A stretch of DNA of 64,000 nt from Volvox africanus. Its lineage: Eukaryota; Chlorophyta; Chlorophyceae; Chlamydomonadales; Volvocaceae. Below, piece by piece: positions 1 to 10,789 of the stretch. The position numbers and the translations under genes were made by a program. The first letter of the stretch is position 1. The number at the start of each line of letters is the position of its first letter. The DNA lies in NCBI GenBank assembly GCA_030268105.1, contig BSDZ01000005.1, forward strand, positions 2,713,501 through 2,777,500, read 5' to 3'. The notes under the pieces were generated by a model. That model was not told the origin of the DNA, made no database searches, and was given only the letters and a program-made list of their open reading frames with translations.

Positions 1-177
1 TGATGGGTCGTAGGTATGGGCCATCGGAGCCCTCGTAGCCGGGGGAGACTACCTACATAGGGCGGCCGGCAGTAAGGTGCGGAAGGCGCTCTTGCAGATT
101 GCTGCCTTGTGTCGTTTTCCTTTGGTACTTACGAATGCCCACTGTTACCTGTCCCTTGCGTGCCCTGCCTCACTTAG

Positions 178-3100
178 GAGTTTTCTTACTCTGTGTCTTG
201 GAGCCCCGACGGCCGCACCCTCGCCAGCGGCGGCAGCATCGACCCCAGTGTGCGACTGTGGGACGTGGCAGCGACCATTGGCGCGGCGGAGGAGACCGGG
301 GGATCCGGCGGGGCGCAGCAGGTATGCGTTATTGGGCGAAAAGGAAAGGGAGAGCTGTAGGGGAACAGAGGGAGTGTGCGTCTCGGTGTGCGTATCAATG
401 GGAAGATAGTGCTTCGGGTGGGGCGGGGCGGGGCGGGGTAGGGTGGGTGGGGCATGCTTTATGGAGAAGGTAAGGCCCAGTAAGGTCCAGGCGGGCTTCA
501 GGGACCTTTATGTGGCTGAGTAATTGCATATCATTTAGGTTATAGTAGGTCGTTTAATAGGTCGTTTGCGCGCTACAGAGGCGCGTCTGAAATGCGTCTG
601 CACCAATATGAAAGAATGCGACCTCCATTCTGGTGGCCAGCATTATGGTGATAAATGTCGGTGGGGCGCGCCGGTGAGCTGTGCATGTGCGTGCCTCCAC
701 CTGCGCTTCGCAGTTTTGTGACTCACCCAACTTCCGCAATGCGCGCCTTCGCCAGCCTGCTGGCTCATCGCAATCTCTTCCACCACCGCTCCTTCCACTG
801 CTGCCATGACAGGGGCACTCGGACATTGTCAACAGTGTGGCCTGGACACCCGACGGCAAGACGCTGGCCAGCGGAAGCGATGACAGGACAATCCGCCTGT
901 GGGACGCCACCACGGGAGAATGCACATCCACCCTCGAGGTGCGTATCGTCATTCATTTCTTAGCATTTTGTTCCAAAATCGGGGCCACCTGGACAGGTTT
1001 GGACGCCCGTTGCTCGGAATGGCCACGAGATGCCGCGCTGTGCTGAGAACTTCTTGGCGGTGTGGAGGGCTCAGTGTGTCACGACACGGCTAGCAAACGT
1101 CTAATCGCTTAGTCATCCAAGGAAGTGCTCACTAAACCCAAAGACCCTAAAAACATACCTAATACATAACCATCTAAGGTCTCCTCAATCCCTTAAGAGT
1201 TCAGATTACGCTACTTGATGGCGTGCGTACCTTTCCGCAGGGTCCTCTGGACCGTGTCTTCGCAGTGGCCTGGAGCCCCGATGGCCGCACCCTGGCCAGC
1301 GGCAGTCGGGACATGGGCGTGCGGTTGTGGAACGCAAAGAGCGGCGGGTGCACCAGCGTGTTCAAGGTATGGGAGCAGAGGAGGAAAGCGAGGGGTGGGA
1401 TGAAAGGCATGAGTAAGAAATTTACGGCGTGTGGAGGCGTATGGGTTTAGGCCTCGAGAGGCAGGGGTAGCAGTCTCCTGGCGAGGGACGAAGGCGATGG
1501 CGGCAGCCTGGCGGATACCATCCCTATGCTCCAGGTCCTCAGTTGGTCGCAAATTATGACTGTACGGTATCCCTGATTTGTTGAAGAAGCCTCTCCACGG
1601 CCGGATCCAGCCAGGTTCGCATTGACGCAGTTGCTGTGTTCTCCTGTACAGAACCGTTACACACAGGCACGCACGTATACACGCTTGAGTGCGCACCGGC
1701 CCCGACCCGTAAGGATGACCCCTAACTTGAACGCGGGATTAGCGGACATCCTCGTAACTGCGAATGCTGTTTTCGGCCGTAGGGTCACCTGGACACGGTG
1801 TACAGCGTAGCTTGGGGCCCCGACGGCACGGCGCTGGCCAGCGGCAGCGGCGATAAAACGATTCGGCTGTGGAATGCTACCAGTGGGCAGTGCATGGCAA
1901 CGCTGGAGGTGCGAACAGAACCGAACCAGTCACAGGAAGCCATGGGTGATGGAGAGGTGTTTGCTGTCTTGTTGCAAGAGCTGGGGTCAGATGGAGTAGA
2001 GGCTGCAGGTGCCATTGCAGTAACTGTTTTTATAGATGTGTGCGTATGTGTTGGCGATGGAGATAGAGTGTGGGGAGGTTGCGGGGGCCCATTGGCGCGG
2101 TGTGGTGCGGTGTGGGGAGGGTTGTGGGGCGCTGCGTTAATGGCCCCATAGCTCTTGGCTGCTTCCAATCAGTATGTGTGGGAACGCAGCAACGTTGTTA
2201 TCGCTGAGAACGACATCTTTCATGTCACATGTAAAGGAACATGAAGGAAATTCTGCTCCATGAGCCTCTTCCTCGTTCTTGCCGTTCGCATCGTTTTGCA
2301 GGGCCACCAAGACACGGTGTGGAGTGTAGCTTGGAGCCCCGATGGCAAAACCCTAGCCAGTGGTAGCATTGACGCTACCGTACGGTTGTGGGATTCAGAG
2401 GCCGCCAGGTGCACCGCCAAAATGGATGTGAGTACCTTAACTTGCTGTTAGCAGGAGCAGCGGAACCCTTGGAGGGAAGGGGGTTGCTGGCGGTCCCCAA
2501 CCTTGCACGTCGGTCCATCAGTCCCTGAGCCACGGGCCTGCAGAGGGAGGATCACAGTGTCTCCACACCAACCTCATTCTGCTGAGACGCCTTGAGCATA
2601 TCCGGTTCTGGGTACTCACCCCAGCTCCCGTAGCTTATCACCATCCTGCCGATCCCCCACCACAGGGACATTCGAGTGAGGTGCGCAGTGTGGCCTGGTG
2701 TCCAGATGGCACGACGCTGGCAAGTGGGAGCATCGATATGACCATCCGGCTGTGGGATACCTCCAGAGGCAACTGTGCCGCCGTGCTTAGGGTAAGATGG
2801 GGGCTTTGGAAGCGAGCGAGGGGAGCGGCCGGCCGGATGGTGTAAAGTGGACACGGCGAAGGGCGGGCGGACTCCGGCAAGGTGGGATCTCGGATTAAAC
2901 TGGTAAACGTCAAGGGTGTTGGCAGGATTCTGGGTCCGGAACGAGCGTGCCCCCGCAGCGGCCATCACCGTCCCGCAACGTAGGGTACCCTGGATTCTGG
3001 ATGCGCTACCCTGGATCATTGCGTGTAAAGATCGTATGAGTCATTCGTCAGGTCTCAACTCAACGACGTTACGGCGCATCGCCAAGGTTCACGAAACGTT

Positions 3101-4376
3101 CTCTGGTACTTGCAGTCGCTAAGGCACTGAAGACGGTGCATCCAGTATCACCCCGGGAGCAGCATCCAGTGTCTTTCTGTCCTGAAGTCCTGCTCCTGCA
3201 GTGCTAATCCCTCTCTCTCTCTCTCTCTCTCTCTTTCTATTTATCCCTTTCTATCTATCTTTCTCCCCTTGAAACACGAGAGGTTAGGTCTCAATACCTT
3301 CCCGTTGCTGCCTCCACAACGGTCCCCTGCCCCAACACTTCAGGGCCACTGCGGCTGTGTGTTCAGTGTTGCATTCAGTCCCGACGGCCGCACCCTGGCA
3401 AGTGGCGGCAGGGATAAGAACGTGCGGCTGTGGGACGTGTCCACGGGAGGGGAGCTCATTACCGTGCTGCAGGTAGGGCAGAACCGCTCCTAACGGTCCT
3501 CGTCCGATCAAATTGTGTACGACTTATCGCGCCACGAAGTTATGTCGCGCAATACAGCGCTGCGATACATGGTTTAACATTCATTCTCTCTGGTCGCTCT
3601 TCCTATCGCCGTGCTGCGGGCCGCAGCAGCAACGTGCTCGTAATACCCGCTGCCCAACTCCGGTCCCCGCGAACCGTAACGTGGCAGTAGCGGTTTCCCA
3701 GCAACTCGACACGTGGGGCTCGACGGCACATCCGCAGCTGCATGCCTCTAAACCCGGAGATGTACCTCCGCCTGCGCGCGTTGGATATATTTGCAAGAAT
3801 GACCAGAGACACTGATAATTTATTATGCATATAATATGTTTTAGGACATATCCGCAAGCCGGAGCTCCGACGCGTCCATTTCCAGCTGACAAAGTTAAAG
3901 ATTAAGAACGCAGATAATTGAAATCAAAAACCTAGAAAAACCTGTTATCAGAATTCTGATTTTAAGCATTTAGTCGCTATTTTAGATTAGTTGCTTTTAT
4001 GGACAATTTGCCAAACGTCAGCTTTAAGAAAAGGAGTCTGGGGACCCTTGCGCAAGGATGAAGCCAGAGATGATGGGCCCCTTTCCACTTCCCCCTCCTG
4101 CAGGGATTCCAAAAGTTGCATCTTGATCGGGGTCGCATATTGATATGTTGCCCCATCTCCCGAGATGCCTTCGTTCCGATTGTCCGTACTGGTTTACCGA
4201 TGCCCGCCTCTCGCCTGACCTGTGGCATTCCGCCCCCTCCTACCCTCGCCTCAATGATTGAATGACCCAAGGGGCATCCCGATGACGTCAACAGCGTGGC
4301 CTGGAGCCCCGACGGCCGGTCGCTGGCCAGCGGCAGTGATGACGAAACCATCCGCGTGTACGTACGGGAGGGTTGA
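178..4376 (+). CDS. WD40-repeat protein, 3' part (5' end outside or unresolved)
   Basis: Eight exons each encode one WD40 repeat: 178-321, 813-938, 1241-1366, 1783-1908, 2302-2427, 2666-2791, 3344-3472 and 4272-4376. All introns are phase 0. Exons 2-7 begin with Gly-His, carry the [15 protein letters not shown] core and RLWD, and six of the eight exons end at or near GTNNGN-type donors. Five are exactly 126 nt (42 codons). The first exon lacks the Gly-His start and has a Gly/Ala-rich tail after its RLWD. The last exon reads through TIRVYVREG to a stop at 4374-4376, so the final blade ends before its Trp-Asp. Eight units suffice for one beta-propeller. The repeat consensus is the highly regular type found in HET-E, NACHT-WD and APAF1-like proteins; such propellers are protein-binding scaffolds. 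No catalytic or NTPase domain is visible here and the start codon is not seen. The family call is secure; the cellular role is unknown. Confidence 0.85.
3207..3235 (+). repeat. (CT)n microsatellite
   Basis: A pyrimidine-rich CT dinucleotide run in the intron between the sixth and seventh mapped WD40 exons. It is just upstream of an acceptor-containing pyrimidine tract and has no coding role. Confidence 0.8.
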
Positions 4377-4626
4377 CCCGCGTCAGGGCATCCTTCACCG
4401 CAAGACGTAAGACGCGCCACTACTGTACTTACATAGGGTACTACACGCATGGGATGTGCCGCAGCCGCCGCTCTTTCGCCCTCGAGCCATTGCGCAGGAT
4501 GTGTTTACTAAAGCGGCAGCGGTACCAGCCTGTGTTGCACGGGTACGGGTGGGGGTTGTCTGTGCTGGTCGAATCACACCAACGTCGGCATTTTTGGCAG
4601 TCCCAACAAGTATGTTTTTGTATTTT

Positions 4627-4671
4627 CATGTACGGATCTGCCAGGATTGTATCCTGGCAGATCCATACATG
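4627..4671. repeat. Hairpin-forming inverted repeat
   Basis: Arms of about 21 nt (core GGATCTGCCAGGAT and its complement) flank a 3-nt loop, with a single mismatch. This could be a short foldback element or a small-RNA precursor; nothing else supports either. Confidence 0.7.
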
Positions 4672-4993
4672 ATGATTGTGTGTATGCACACTGTATTTTT
4701 TTCTTTTGCGCCACTTTCGCCACCAACGCCATCAGTGCATAAACAGTCATATAATTATAGTGGCTAATCGATGCCCAACAAGCGGGCGCAGCACACGCGA
4801 ACGTTGCTTGGGGTACGTATTCGTTCAAGAGCACTGGGACCAGTTCGTAAGGTGTATAGCTATGTCACGTGCTTGGAGAGGACCAACCATCAACCATTCC
4901 ATTATCCAAGAACGTGCTAGAAGGCAGCCAGGCAGTCACGCAGGCTGGATGGCTTGTGTAGCAATCTAGACATTTAACACATATGAATGCCAC

Positions 4994-4998
4994 TGTAA
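4994..4998 (+). terminator. Candidate TGTAA poly(A) signal of the WD40 gene
   Basis: TGTAA is the usual polyadenylation signal of chlamydomonadalean algae. This is the first copy I found downstream of the WD40 stop codon, about 620 nt away. Placement is an inference. Confidence 0.35.
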
Positions 4999-5600
4999 GC
5001 AGCAAGAGCTGATTCAATGTGCGAATTAATTCATTCGTTACACAGTGCGCTGGTGCCCGTAAGGGCGGCGTCGGAGGGGGAGGGACGATATATTAGCTTA
5101 GACGATAGATGCGGTTGGGAAGCAAGGGGGGGGTGATACGTAGCTGGTAGCTAGGGCTTGAGGCAAGGCGGAAGAGGGCCGGCTAGGCCGGGTTTGCGAC
5201 CCCATGCCCGTGGAAGCCACGACCTGGTGGCACAGGCGTGTTTAAGGTGTATACTTGCGATTAGATAAAAGTGACGATACTAATCGGGTTATCGACGTGG
5301 GTAATAGGGCCCACATCTGGGTCGAAAGGAATTCCTTTGTTGGGTGCACCAAACACACCTGTGCCTTGTGTGCGGCGCGTTGTGGTATTGTTGACATTCT
5401 TTGATGGATATGCTCACTGCTGTGCGGTAAAATGCGCTCTGTTCCTGTCATACTGAATTAATATGTCTGATTGAAGTATGAGATACAGGATATCTCCGTA
5501 GCAGCTGTCGTTTAGAATTCATATGTACATCTACCCGACTAGAGGTTGCGCGGGGGACCATGTATACAAGTGTTGCGGGTTCCGCTACGTATTGTTGGCG

Positions 5601-5641
5601 TGGTGAATGCAGTGGTGAATGCAGTGGTGAATGCAGTGGTG
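5601..5641. repeat. 12-nt tandem repeat (about three copies)
   Basis: The unit GTGAATGCAGTG is repeated head to tail about three times, with a partial unit after it. Confidence 0.75.
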
Positions 5642-6017
5642 GAGGCCATCATGGATGACGTCATTACATAGACTTGTATATATGCGGAAGACACTCCTCG
5701 GCCCCGACCTAACCCCCATGCGGGCTGAAATTAGGATTTAAGGAATTAATTATCAATATTAATATGAATAGCGGCTATTTCCCGATGAATCTGATTTCCG
5801 TCTCTGCCGTAAGTTGAGAGGAATTCCTAGGGATTCCCAGCAAATGTTTAATGATCTGGAATAGTGAGTGGTAACTAATACCTTCGAAAGGAGGCGAAGC
5901 GCTAGTAAAAGCCAAAGCCTACAACATCAGATTGCAACGACATCAGATACTGAGGCAGACCCCGACTGCCGCTAAACTGGCTGCAAGTACCTCTGCCGCT
6001 GGCACCTTCACCACACA

Positions 6018-6082
6018 TGCCCTCACAGCACACGCCCTCACAGCACACGCCCTCACAGCACACGCCCTCACAGCACACGGCC
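6018..6082. repeat. 15-nt tandem repeat
   Basis: A 15-nt unit, CCCTCACAGCACACG, is repeated about four times with one diverged end unit. A 65-codon open frame crosses it, but nothing else suggests coding. Confidence 0.8.
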
Positions 6083-6670
6083 TGATTGCATTTCAAAGAT
6101 TTTCTTGCAGCTTAAGGCCAGACCAATAAATCAAATAAGGGGGCATTCAAGGCAGTATCTTTCGATGGAGACGAGGGCCAACCAACTACGCAGCGGTTAG
6201 GGTCCCGGGGTGTCGTATCAGAGGGTCGGAACGGGCCGGTAACTGTCAATTTATGTTTCCCACTTCCCACCCTCTTATCGTATCCAGGCTGAGATACCCA
6301 CCTGGGTGAGGTGTTATCCAGAATGTCAGCTGCTGTGAACCTTCTAGGGTAACCAGCCTACTACGATAAATTTGCGTGGATAACTGCGTGCTATACTTCG
6401 GCGGGTATAGTTGAGACTCACAACACAGGATCGCTGAATCCGACCATAAATCTATCTGTTAAACGTTGTACGACGCATTCTCGTGCTGATTGACGTATGT
6501 ACGTCTCACAATTCAGCTCCGATAGCAACCCGCCGCTAGCCCCTTTGACTGAAGCACTTGTAAGCTAGCACGAGGATCAACTGGTAGACGTCAAGTCAGC
6601 CCCACTCAGCACAAACAGATGGAGTGGGGCAGAACAAACATGCTCCGGGAGAAGATTAGTTCAGGGATCT

Positions 6671-6709
6671 AGGGTTTTAGAGTTTTAGGGTTTTGGGTTT
6701 TAGAGTTTT
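6671..6709 (+). repeat. Degenerate interstitial telomere-like tract (TTTTAGGG-type)
   Basis: About five units of TTTTAGGG or close variants (TTTTAGAG, TTTTGGG) stand in a row. TTTTAGGG is the telomeric repeat of Chlamydomonas and relatives. The tract lies about 230 bp before the large minisatellite, so the locus may be an old break-repair or subtelomere-derived site. Confidence 0.6.
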
Positions 6710-6941
6710 GGCGGAAAGAGCCCAGTTGAACTCGCAACAGTCACTTGCGTCGCGTCTATCATCTGGCCAGTTTGTGTGGACCTCTTGCTTACGGACTGCC
6801 GTTTCAAGAGACCTTAAAAAGACGAAATGGCTAAAGTCCTCCAAACCACCAAACGACCAATGCCATTGCACTCAGCATGGGAGAAAGCAACTCAGACTGA
6901 TCTTTTATCGTGATACGTTTCCGCACACCTACTGCTCCGCA

Positions 6942-7845
6942 CCGGAGGGCTGGAGGGCTGGCTGGGGGGCTGGAGGGCTGGCTGGAGGGCTGGAGGGCTG
7001 GCTGGGGGGCCGGAGGGCTGGCTGGGGGGCTGGAGGGCTGGCTGGAGGGCTGGAGGGCTGGAGGGCTGGAGGGCTGGAGGGCTGGAGGGCTGGAGGGCTG
7101 GAGGGCTGGCTGGGGGGCCGGAGGGCTGGAGGGCTGGAGGGCTGGCTGAAGGGCTGGAGGGCTGGAGGGCTGGAGGGCTGGCTGGGGGGCCGGAGGGCCG
7201 GAGGGCTGGAGGGCTGGAGGGCTGGAGGGCTGGAGGGCTGGAGGGCTGGAGGGCTGGAGGGCTGGAGGGCTGGCTGGGGGGCCGGAGGGCCGGAGGGCTG
7301 GAGGGCTGGAGGGCTGGAGGGCTGGAGGGCTGGAGGGCTGGAGGGCTGGAGGGCTGGAGGGCTGGCTGGGGGGCCGGAGGGCCGGAGGGCTGGAGGGCTG
7401 GAGGGCTGGAGGGCTGGAGGGCTGGAGGGCTGGCTGGAGGGCTGGAGGGCTGGCTGGGGGGCTGGAGGGCTGGCTGGAGGGCTGGAGGGCTGGAGGGCTG
7501 GAGGGCTGGAGGGCTGGCTGGAGGGCTGGAGGGCTGGCTGGGGGGCTGGGGGGCTGGCTGGAGGGCTGGGGGGCTGGCTGGGGGGCCGGAGGGCTGGAGG
7601 GCTGGAGGGCTGGAGGGCTGGAGGGCTGGCTGGAGGGCTGGAGGGCTGGCTGGGGGGCTGGAGGGCTGGCTGGAGGGCTGGAGGGCTGGAGGGCTGGAGG
7701 GCTGGCTGGAGGGCTGGAGGGCTGGAGGGCTGGAGGGCTGGCTGGGGGGCTGGAGGGCCGGAGGACTGGAGGGCTGGAGGGCTGGAGGGCTGGAGGGCTG
7801 GAGGGCTGGAGGGCCGGCTGTGGGGCCGGAGGGCTGGAGGTGGTG
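6942..7845. repeat. G-rich minisatellite, 8-nt unit GAGGGCTG
   Basis: About 0.9 kb is built of GAGGGCTG units interspersed with 12-nt variants (GCTGGAGGGCTG, GCTGGGGGGCCG). Because 8 is not a multiple of 3, every frame cycles through the same eight-residue set. That explains the long open frames of 300-500 codons seen on both strands (Gly-Trp-Arg-Ala-Gly-Gly-Leu-Glu on plus, Pro/Ser/Leu/Gln-rich on minus). They are best read as artefacts of the repeat. One strand is very G-rich and may form G-quadruplexes. Confidence 0.9.
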
Positions 7846-8342
7846 TGAAGTAAGAGGCAGGGGCCAGAGGGCTGAAGTCGCAACCAGCAGGGAAGGCAAC
7901 CCCACAGGGCCTCGCCTACTCTGCCCCGCTCTCCCACCTTGAGATTGTCCGCCTCCTGTGTCTGAGTCACACCGCACGGGCGAGGTATCTGGGTACAGGC
8001 GCCACACAACCCTCCACGCAGCCACAACTCTATCAGCATCGCGTTTAGCGCTTTCGGGATTCTTTCAGAAAGCCGCGTACGCAATACCGATGGAGTACTT
8101 CTAGCCTCCTCCCATGCTATGAAACCATCGGCCTTCACATCAGCATGCTCCAGGAACCCATGAACCTGTGCCCCGAGAAACGCGTGTGCTTTTGCACTGT
8201 CCCGCTGGGCAGGGGACTGTCCCTTAGCCACGGCGCCTGTTGCCATCGCTTGCATGCATGTTTTCCTACCATATGTCTTGTTAGATTGCGTATGTGGTTC
8301 CATCATCTGACTCTGGCCTCGTTGCATGAGCGCCAGCGTCAC
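7846..8342 (-). CDS. Unidentified open frame flanking the minisatellite (doubtful)
   Basis: A minus-strand frame starts at 8342 and stays open for about 165 codons of mixed, protein-like composition before running into the minisatellite (nominal stop at 6831, 503 codons in all). The non-repetitive part includes stretches such as ADGFIAWEEARSTPSVLRTR and ERIPKALNAMLIELWLR, with normal amino-acid balance. I recognise no domain and no clear splice pattern. It could be a real exon whose 3' side was invaded by the repeat, or a chance frame. Confidence 0.2.
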
Positions 8343-10330
8343 CTGGCAAGATGACCCGATTTGGCAGCTGAGACTGCAGATTGAGATGCAGTACCCACAC
8401 TTCTATCGGTCATAACAATACTGGAAGTAAGATTTTCACATGGGGGTGACGATGCCATTATTCATCACTTTCAGTTGAGTGGTCCAATGAGTGGACGCCA
8501 AATATTGCGGAAGGTCCCGAAGGACACGACCGGCGGGGAAGGAATAAGTTTTCAACCAGCAATAGTCGCGCCTCGATTAGATCTCATAGGCTGCGACATT
8601 GCCCCAAGCGCAAAGATACTCACCAAATAATGAGTCAGAACCAGCTTAAAACGGACGAGCCACGTTTCCAGCCGTTTCGCGATGGTGGGTTTAGAAGGTA
8701 CGCTGCATAAATCTTTGCACTGCCAATCTAAGTTGATTTAACAAATAAAATGGTGGTTGTCATTTTAGGCTTAAATCCTATAATTGTATGATGTTAGCCG
8801 TAGACCTGCTGTCGAGAGGACTAAGGCTGGCACAAGGGGAAAAGGGTGCAGGGTTGTATCACGACATAGTACCGCCCCTTAGACACATATAGTGCCGTAA
8901 ATTATGGCAGTGCGATGTTATGTCGTGACAGCTGGGCGGGCAGCAATTGCAATAACTCTCAAAGTCCCATTCCCACCTGACGTTTGCATGTCGCCTGTCT
9001 GTCTGTATGTCGCCATGATTTCGGATACCCTATCTTATGAAGTGTATTTTGCGTTAAGCCGCTGATCTGCTCTTTAATTGAAAGCACTACTTGGCAGTCC
9101 TCTGCGGCAAAAACAAACTCACATGACCGTTATAAATTACCGGAATAGCTTCGGAGCAGCAGCAGTACAAGTATATACCTTCCATAGCCGACCTGAGGCT
9201 AGCTCAGGTGAAAGAGCTAAGGGGGGAAAACGAATGAAACGAATACTGGTTCTGAGACTGCAGGAAAGAGGATTAATCACCGTGAAGGTAGGATGACCGC
9301 TGACGTCATCCAAAATAGAAAAAGTGGAAACGAGCTTTGACGTTAACTAGGTAGTCGCCAAGGCCGCGAATCAAAGCAATAAAAAGAGGAAGAGGAACCG
9401 TAATTGTGTATACTATCGGCCTTATTGCTGGGGACGAAGTGAAAGGCGTGTTGAGTCCGAGTTGGGGGGGTTCAAGCCAAGGGTTGTGGCGCGGACACAT
9501 CCTCTGCTCCGATCTGCACTTGATTACATTATGCGAGACCGGCCACCATCCATTCCTCACACTCTCCCCTACGCTGCCTCTCAGTTTCCCCCATCCCTCA
9601 TCCATAGCCCTCGTCATATCAACGCTGTAAAAACCTCAAGTCCAGGTCCCGGTCGTCTTGAACGCCCAAAAGTTGCTATCGTAAACAGCAGCATCGCAGC
9701 GCGGCATCACAGAACAGCATCGAAAACAAAGGGACACCGAGCGATTCGGGTTGCACTGCCGTCATCCGTAGCCCAAATCCACATAACGGTGTGTCATCAG
9801 CGCGCTAATGGCACTGCTGTGCATTCGGTTCTATTATCGTCCTGGATCTGCTCTTGAATCAGACCTATATGAGCACACGTCCGCGCCCGCCCTGTGAGGG
9901 CGCAAAAATCTTAAACTTCTCGGGCTGCCCGCTGTACCGCCTGCAAACAACATTTAACCCGAAACCAACTGCAGTCTGTGTATACAGTTTCCGAATGTAC
10001 GGATCTTACCATCCTAAGGCAGGTGTTCGGTTTTGTTTGTATATCCCATCCTTGCTGCGTTAGTCATTTTCAGTACACAGTAATACCGCAATCTTGCGCT
10101 TCCGCCCACTGGAAACAATAATTGGAGCTCCTGCGCCCCGGGGTGTTGTTTATCATTGCCCCTCCCCACCCAGGGATGGCCCACCCTCCTCCGTCCAGCT
10201 GGTCCTCCGCGTGCTCCTCCTCGTGCAAACCTCCATGCCCCGCCCAGCGCATTTGCGCCGCCTGAGCCCGCCTCGCCGCTTCCTCCGCTGAGCCTCCGTG
10301 AAAAGAGGCGCACCTCCCACTGGATGAAGC
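8343..10330. other. Stretch without a recognised gene
   Basis: Open frames here are short and overlap on both strands. None has recognisable domains or phase-consistent splice sites. I see nothing else in it. Confidence 0.55.
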
Positions 10331-10411
10331 GCTCGTCCAGGCGGCAGTGCTCGCACACCAGAGTGCGAGTGGGACCGGAGCGACAGCGTCCGCACTGGCC
10401 GGCCTGCGAGG
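10331..10411 (-). pseudogene. Orphan exon with paired cysteine (zinc-knuckle-like) motif
   Basis: On the minus strand a CGCAG acceptor leads into an open stretch reading AGQCGRCRSGPTRTLVCEH, then CRLDERFIQWE, followed by a GTGCGC donor. The C-x2-C...C-x2-C spacing and the RLDERFIQWE helix look like a genuine protein segment. They recall, from memory only, zinc-binding insertions in SHPRH-type SNF2 proteins. No neighbouring exon of the same gene was found, so it looks like an isolated exon or captured gene fragment. It lies only about 380 nt from the duplicated RuvB-like 1 fragment. Confidence 0.35.
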
Positions 10412-10789
10412 CGATTATTGCAGGGGTCGGGTAGGCGGGTATGTAAACTGGCGGGCGGGGACGGGGTCTTGAGCCGCCATAAGAAGCGGCTCGCTCATCA
10501 TGTACAGCTCAAACAGCTATACATCAGGTATATATACAGCTCAACCAGGTATATATGCAGCTAACAGCAGGAGACGCTGGAAAAAGGTATCGCTGTAAAC
10601 GTCCCTGAATTGCATTGCACTGTTAAAATGAACTGCTGCCGAAGCGGAATGCCATGATGGCTATTACCCATATCACGATACCGGCATACGTCACGTCATG
10701 TGCCATGCCACGACAGCAGTGAGTTACTGAACACGCGCGCATCAGTCGTAAAACAAACTGACTAACTAATTTCACTCTTCGTCGCCAGA

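Larger units (their letters stand above)
4377..6660. other. Intergenic stretch without a recognised gene
   Basis: No open frame here shows domain-like or spliced coding character. It holds a hairpin at 4627-4671, a 12-nt triplication near 5600-5641 and a 15-nt tandem repeat near 6018-6082, listed separately. Otherwise I see nothing. Confidence 0.6.

Noticed and set aside
6018..6082. CRISPR-like short repeats
   Set aside because: Units are directly adjacent without spacers, and the DNA is eukaryotic.
6693..7853. 386-codon plus-strand and 377-codon minus-strand frames across the minisatellite
   Set aside because: An 8-nt stop-free unit opens every frame; amino-acid content is only the cyclic octapeptide.
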